From positions 117,135 through 137,794 of the forward strand of contig KN883585.1 of NCBI GenBank assembly GCA_000934455.1: a stretch of 20,660 bases of DNA. Direction: 5' to 3'. Under the pieces are notes generated by a model. The model did no database searches. It was not told the DNA's origin and saw only the letters and a list, made by a program, of their open reading frames with translations. Both the position numbers and the translations under genes were made by a program. This stretch comes from Apostichopus parvimensis. Its lineage: Eukaryota; Echinodermata; Holothuroidea; Aspidochirotida; Stichopodidae. This document shows positions 17,971 through 20,660 of this stretch, in pieces. Numbering within the stretch: position 1 is the stretch's first letter; every line of letters begins with the position of its first letter.

Positions 17971-20660
17971 TAACAGTGAAACCTTACACACCTCTCACAA
18001 TATTTTGTTAATTTTTAATATTATGATCAGAAATTCCATCAAGGACCTTAAATGTCTGATTTGGAAGGCTTGCCACCCTGCACGAATGCCATATTTTTGA
18101 CCCACCCCTTCCTGTAGAGATTTCTGAAAGAGGTTGGTCTACAGAAATTTCGTCTGAACCGAAATTGTATCTTCATGGACAAAACAAAACACAACTTATA
18201 TATTTAATGCATGCTAAAAATTTATTAGAAAATCTACATACTTTCCTTTGCCAAAACCACTTTGTAAGCTTTTTCTGTGCTTTTTTTTTCTTTAAATTTG
18301 CAGCCATATGATTTGTTTGTTTATAGAATAAATTATAACTTTTGAAAAAATGAAAGAAATAAAGTGTTAAGAAATATAGCTATTAAATTAAAGTTCATGC
18401 TACTAGAGAAAATGATTAAAATACTTGAAGAAAATGATTGGCAAGATTTCAAGATAAATTTTTCATTTAACAAATAATACACAAGTGACAGTCTGATTAT
18501 ACCCTAACCATGTATAGATAATATATATATACTTGTGCTAAAACTATTCTTTAAGGTAGCCACTTTACATAACATTTCATCGTACACAAAGGCACCTGGC
18601 GAGATAAATGAACATTCTATGAACATTGAAATAAATGTCTTAACAATTAGTCCCCTGAATACTTCTTTTTTTTTTTTCTTTCGCAAGGAAACAAAAAAAC
18701 TAAATATACTTTGTTTTTACAGAAGTCATACGAGCAAACAAAAATCACTGTCAATACACGAAATTCATATTACATGTGAAAATTTCAGCTGTCACTTAAG
18801 AATAGTTTACAACAAAGTAACATCGCACCAGTCTTAAATACAGGTTTAATTAGTATCAAATTTCAGCCTGAACAAACCAAGAGTAATGTTAATCAAATTA
18901 CATTCAATTTATGATCAGGTTGCTAACCACCTTTTGCATGGGAGTCAGTTGAAAATTTCAGTGTTGGCAAACTAAATAGTAAACCAACTCACCTGAGACT
19001 ATACCAGAGACCTAATGATTGTTGGGCAGACACTAAGAAGGGACTGCAATTCTGGTTGTTGCTAAAAATGTGCAAATCACATTATCATTAAAGCTGTTCT
19101 TAATGAGGTTGTGTTGGGGTCTGGCTACATATGACCCGATTTGCGAAGGTTCGTCGACCTTTGGTGTCGGTGATACATACATTCACGATTACAAACATCA
19201 AATTCAAGAGAAAAGGACCTCCACAACAATTATTGTTAAAATACATGGAATGCATTGCACATGTAACATTTGAATATTGCACCACCATTTGTGCACGAGA
19301 CATGGCCGAGGTACACACACAATTGTGCAAACATAACAGATTTCTATTCATTTAATGTATTACCGAATTGAACAATTTCAAGCACTTGATTAAATATAAT
19401 AATACAAAAAGGGAGTAAAAGGTTACAAATTGGAGGAGAAAAAAAATGCTTCCCATTCTAGTATAGTCTAGCAAAGATGTGCAGGGTATAACTTGTTACT
19501 TGTTTGATAAATCATAGGAAAATCTTAAGGATTTGACTTAAAATCTACAGTTCAAACTTTGAGCAGGTTTTCCTCTGGTATTGCCTATCCCTACCCTGAA
19601 CGGATTTCACACCACAGAGTGTAAGCTACCAGGCATATGGCTTCCATACATCTATGCATGATCCTCAGTATCATGATGTTAGTACAAAAGGATGCGTAGG
19701 GGGTAAATTTATATTTGACAGATGAAAGGGGAACATAATCTAACTTTCTTACATGTCCTGGTTATATTTGTTTTGAAAAAAAAAACAATCACTTTTGTAA
19801 ATGTAAATCTATGACATAACTTCTGGTATAAAATATATTAACTTCAAATGTTTTTTTTCTTCAAAAATGACTTTTGACGATTTGAATGCAAAATTCCGCT
19901 GGAACATGTTCCTCTTTCCCCAGTCAAAGTACATTTTATGCTTAAACATAAAAATGTATTCTTTTAAAGAAGCGTTGTACAAATAACACGATTCCATATA
20001 ATCAGCTCTTCTGACAGGCATCCAATCCTAATGGGCAGAGGGGTAAGTGCCCCTCCCCCACCCCCCATGGTTTAAACAGGGGGTAAAGTATGATGTTTCC
20101 CTACCTCAACAAATGCTAGTGTTTGCAAAAAGAAAACAGTAGACACGATAATTAACAACACTTAAAAAAACAATTTGTTCCAGAGTGATACACATTGTGC
20201 TACTGACAATACATGCCTGTATCAAGTTGTTCCTTTTATTATTCACAAATAAGTACTGTACTTTATCGTATTCATGAAATTATTGGAATATATACAACTG
20301 ACTTGCTTCTTCTTGACATTAACATAATATGTACAGGTTAGGGGAAGGGGGGGGGGCGGTTGAGTTGTAGAAGGAGGTGTCAATTCGTGAATAATCCTGA
20401 TGATCAACAAGTTCAGTTATTTTTATGACGGGCTTGTATCAGTAATTTTGCCCCTCCAATCCTGGATACAGAAAGGACTCCCCTGGTATGATGGCCCATC
20501 GGGGAGTTTCTAAGTAAATACATTCCATGACATTATTTTACCATTGTCGTCTGTCAAGTCTTTGGCCCCTTCAAGGGACAAGTTATTAAACAAAGGATGA
20601 TCTGCAGAAGCAACTTAAATATAAGATATTGATGCAAAAACATTATTTACAAGAGATTTT
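17971..20660. other. AT-rich stretch without a supported gene
   Basis: Only frames shorter than about 100 codons on either strand, none with a recognisable domain or paired splice sites. Holds a poly-T run (about 18666-18677), a C-rich patch (20050-20068) and a G-run (20346-20357). It could be distal 3' UTR of PMF1 or the 3' UTR of a convergent gene beyond the window edge; the sequence does not decide. Confidence 0.5.

Noticed and set aside
17726-17971. Minus-strand 81-codon frame in the PMF1 3' UTR
   Set aside because: No recognisable domain, and it overlaps the expected 3' UTR; length is within chance.
19070-19355. Overlapping short frames on both strands near 19.1-19.4 kb
   Set aside because: All are below 85 codons, mutually overlapping, with no splice context or family resemblance.

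Overview
The window is eukaryotic. It is AT-rich, with spliced genes that have GT/AG introns, many C/G homopolymer runs, minisatellites and several short non-autonomous DNA transposons. One gene is a recognisable animal kinetochore protein. The overall texture (small introns, TIR elements of the CAGGGGCGTATCC and CAGTGGCGTAGG types, TAGGCCTA-rich stretches) resembles invertebrate deuterostomes such as echinoderms. A sea cucumber, starfish or similar animal is my guess; the sequence does not settle it.

Layout. 1-3648: no gene seen, only short repeats. 3649-7045: a 15-exon plus-strand gene that I reconstructed from splice sites, because no long ORF shows it. It encodes a secreted precursor with a signal peptide followed by tandem near-identical ~20-residue peptides, most with two cysteines, separated by Lys-Arg sites. 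Every Lys-Arg is created at an exon junction. The repeats come from tandem duplication of a 39-nt plus 27-nt microexon pair with small introns (unit about 253 bp). A TATA box and initiator lie upstream, and a triplicated terminal exon/3' region with AATAAA follows. I do not recognise the family, and this is the best candidate in the window for an undescribed system.

7589-12379: a repeat-rich spacer. It holds a 1490-bp TIR element with a 5-bp target duplication, a possible retroelement remnant with a hammerhead-like motif, a 363-bp hAT-like MITE with an 8-bp duplication, and a 726-bp element with a 9-bp duplication. 12380-13522: an unrecognised 171-codon open frame of doubtful reality.

13523-about 17960: a five-coding-exon PMF1/Nnf1 gene (MIS12 kinetochore complex; 216 aa) with an intronic minisatellite. 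17289-20660: 3' UTR and unannotated AT-rich sequence with no supported gene.

The two genes are unrelated in function: one is secretory (a candidate peptide hormone, neuropeptide or defence peptide precursor) and the other is for chromosome segregation. They lie on the same strand, separated by about 6.5 kb of transposon-rich sequence.
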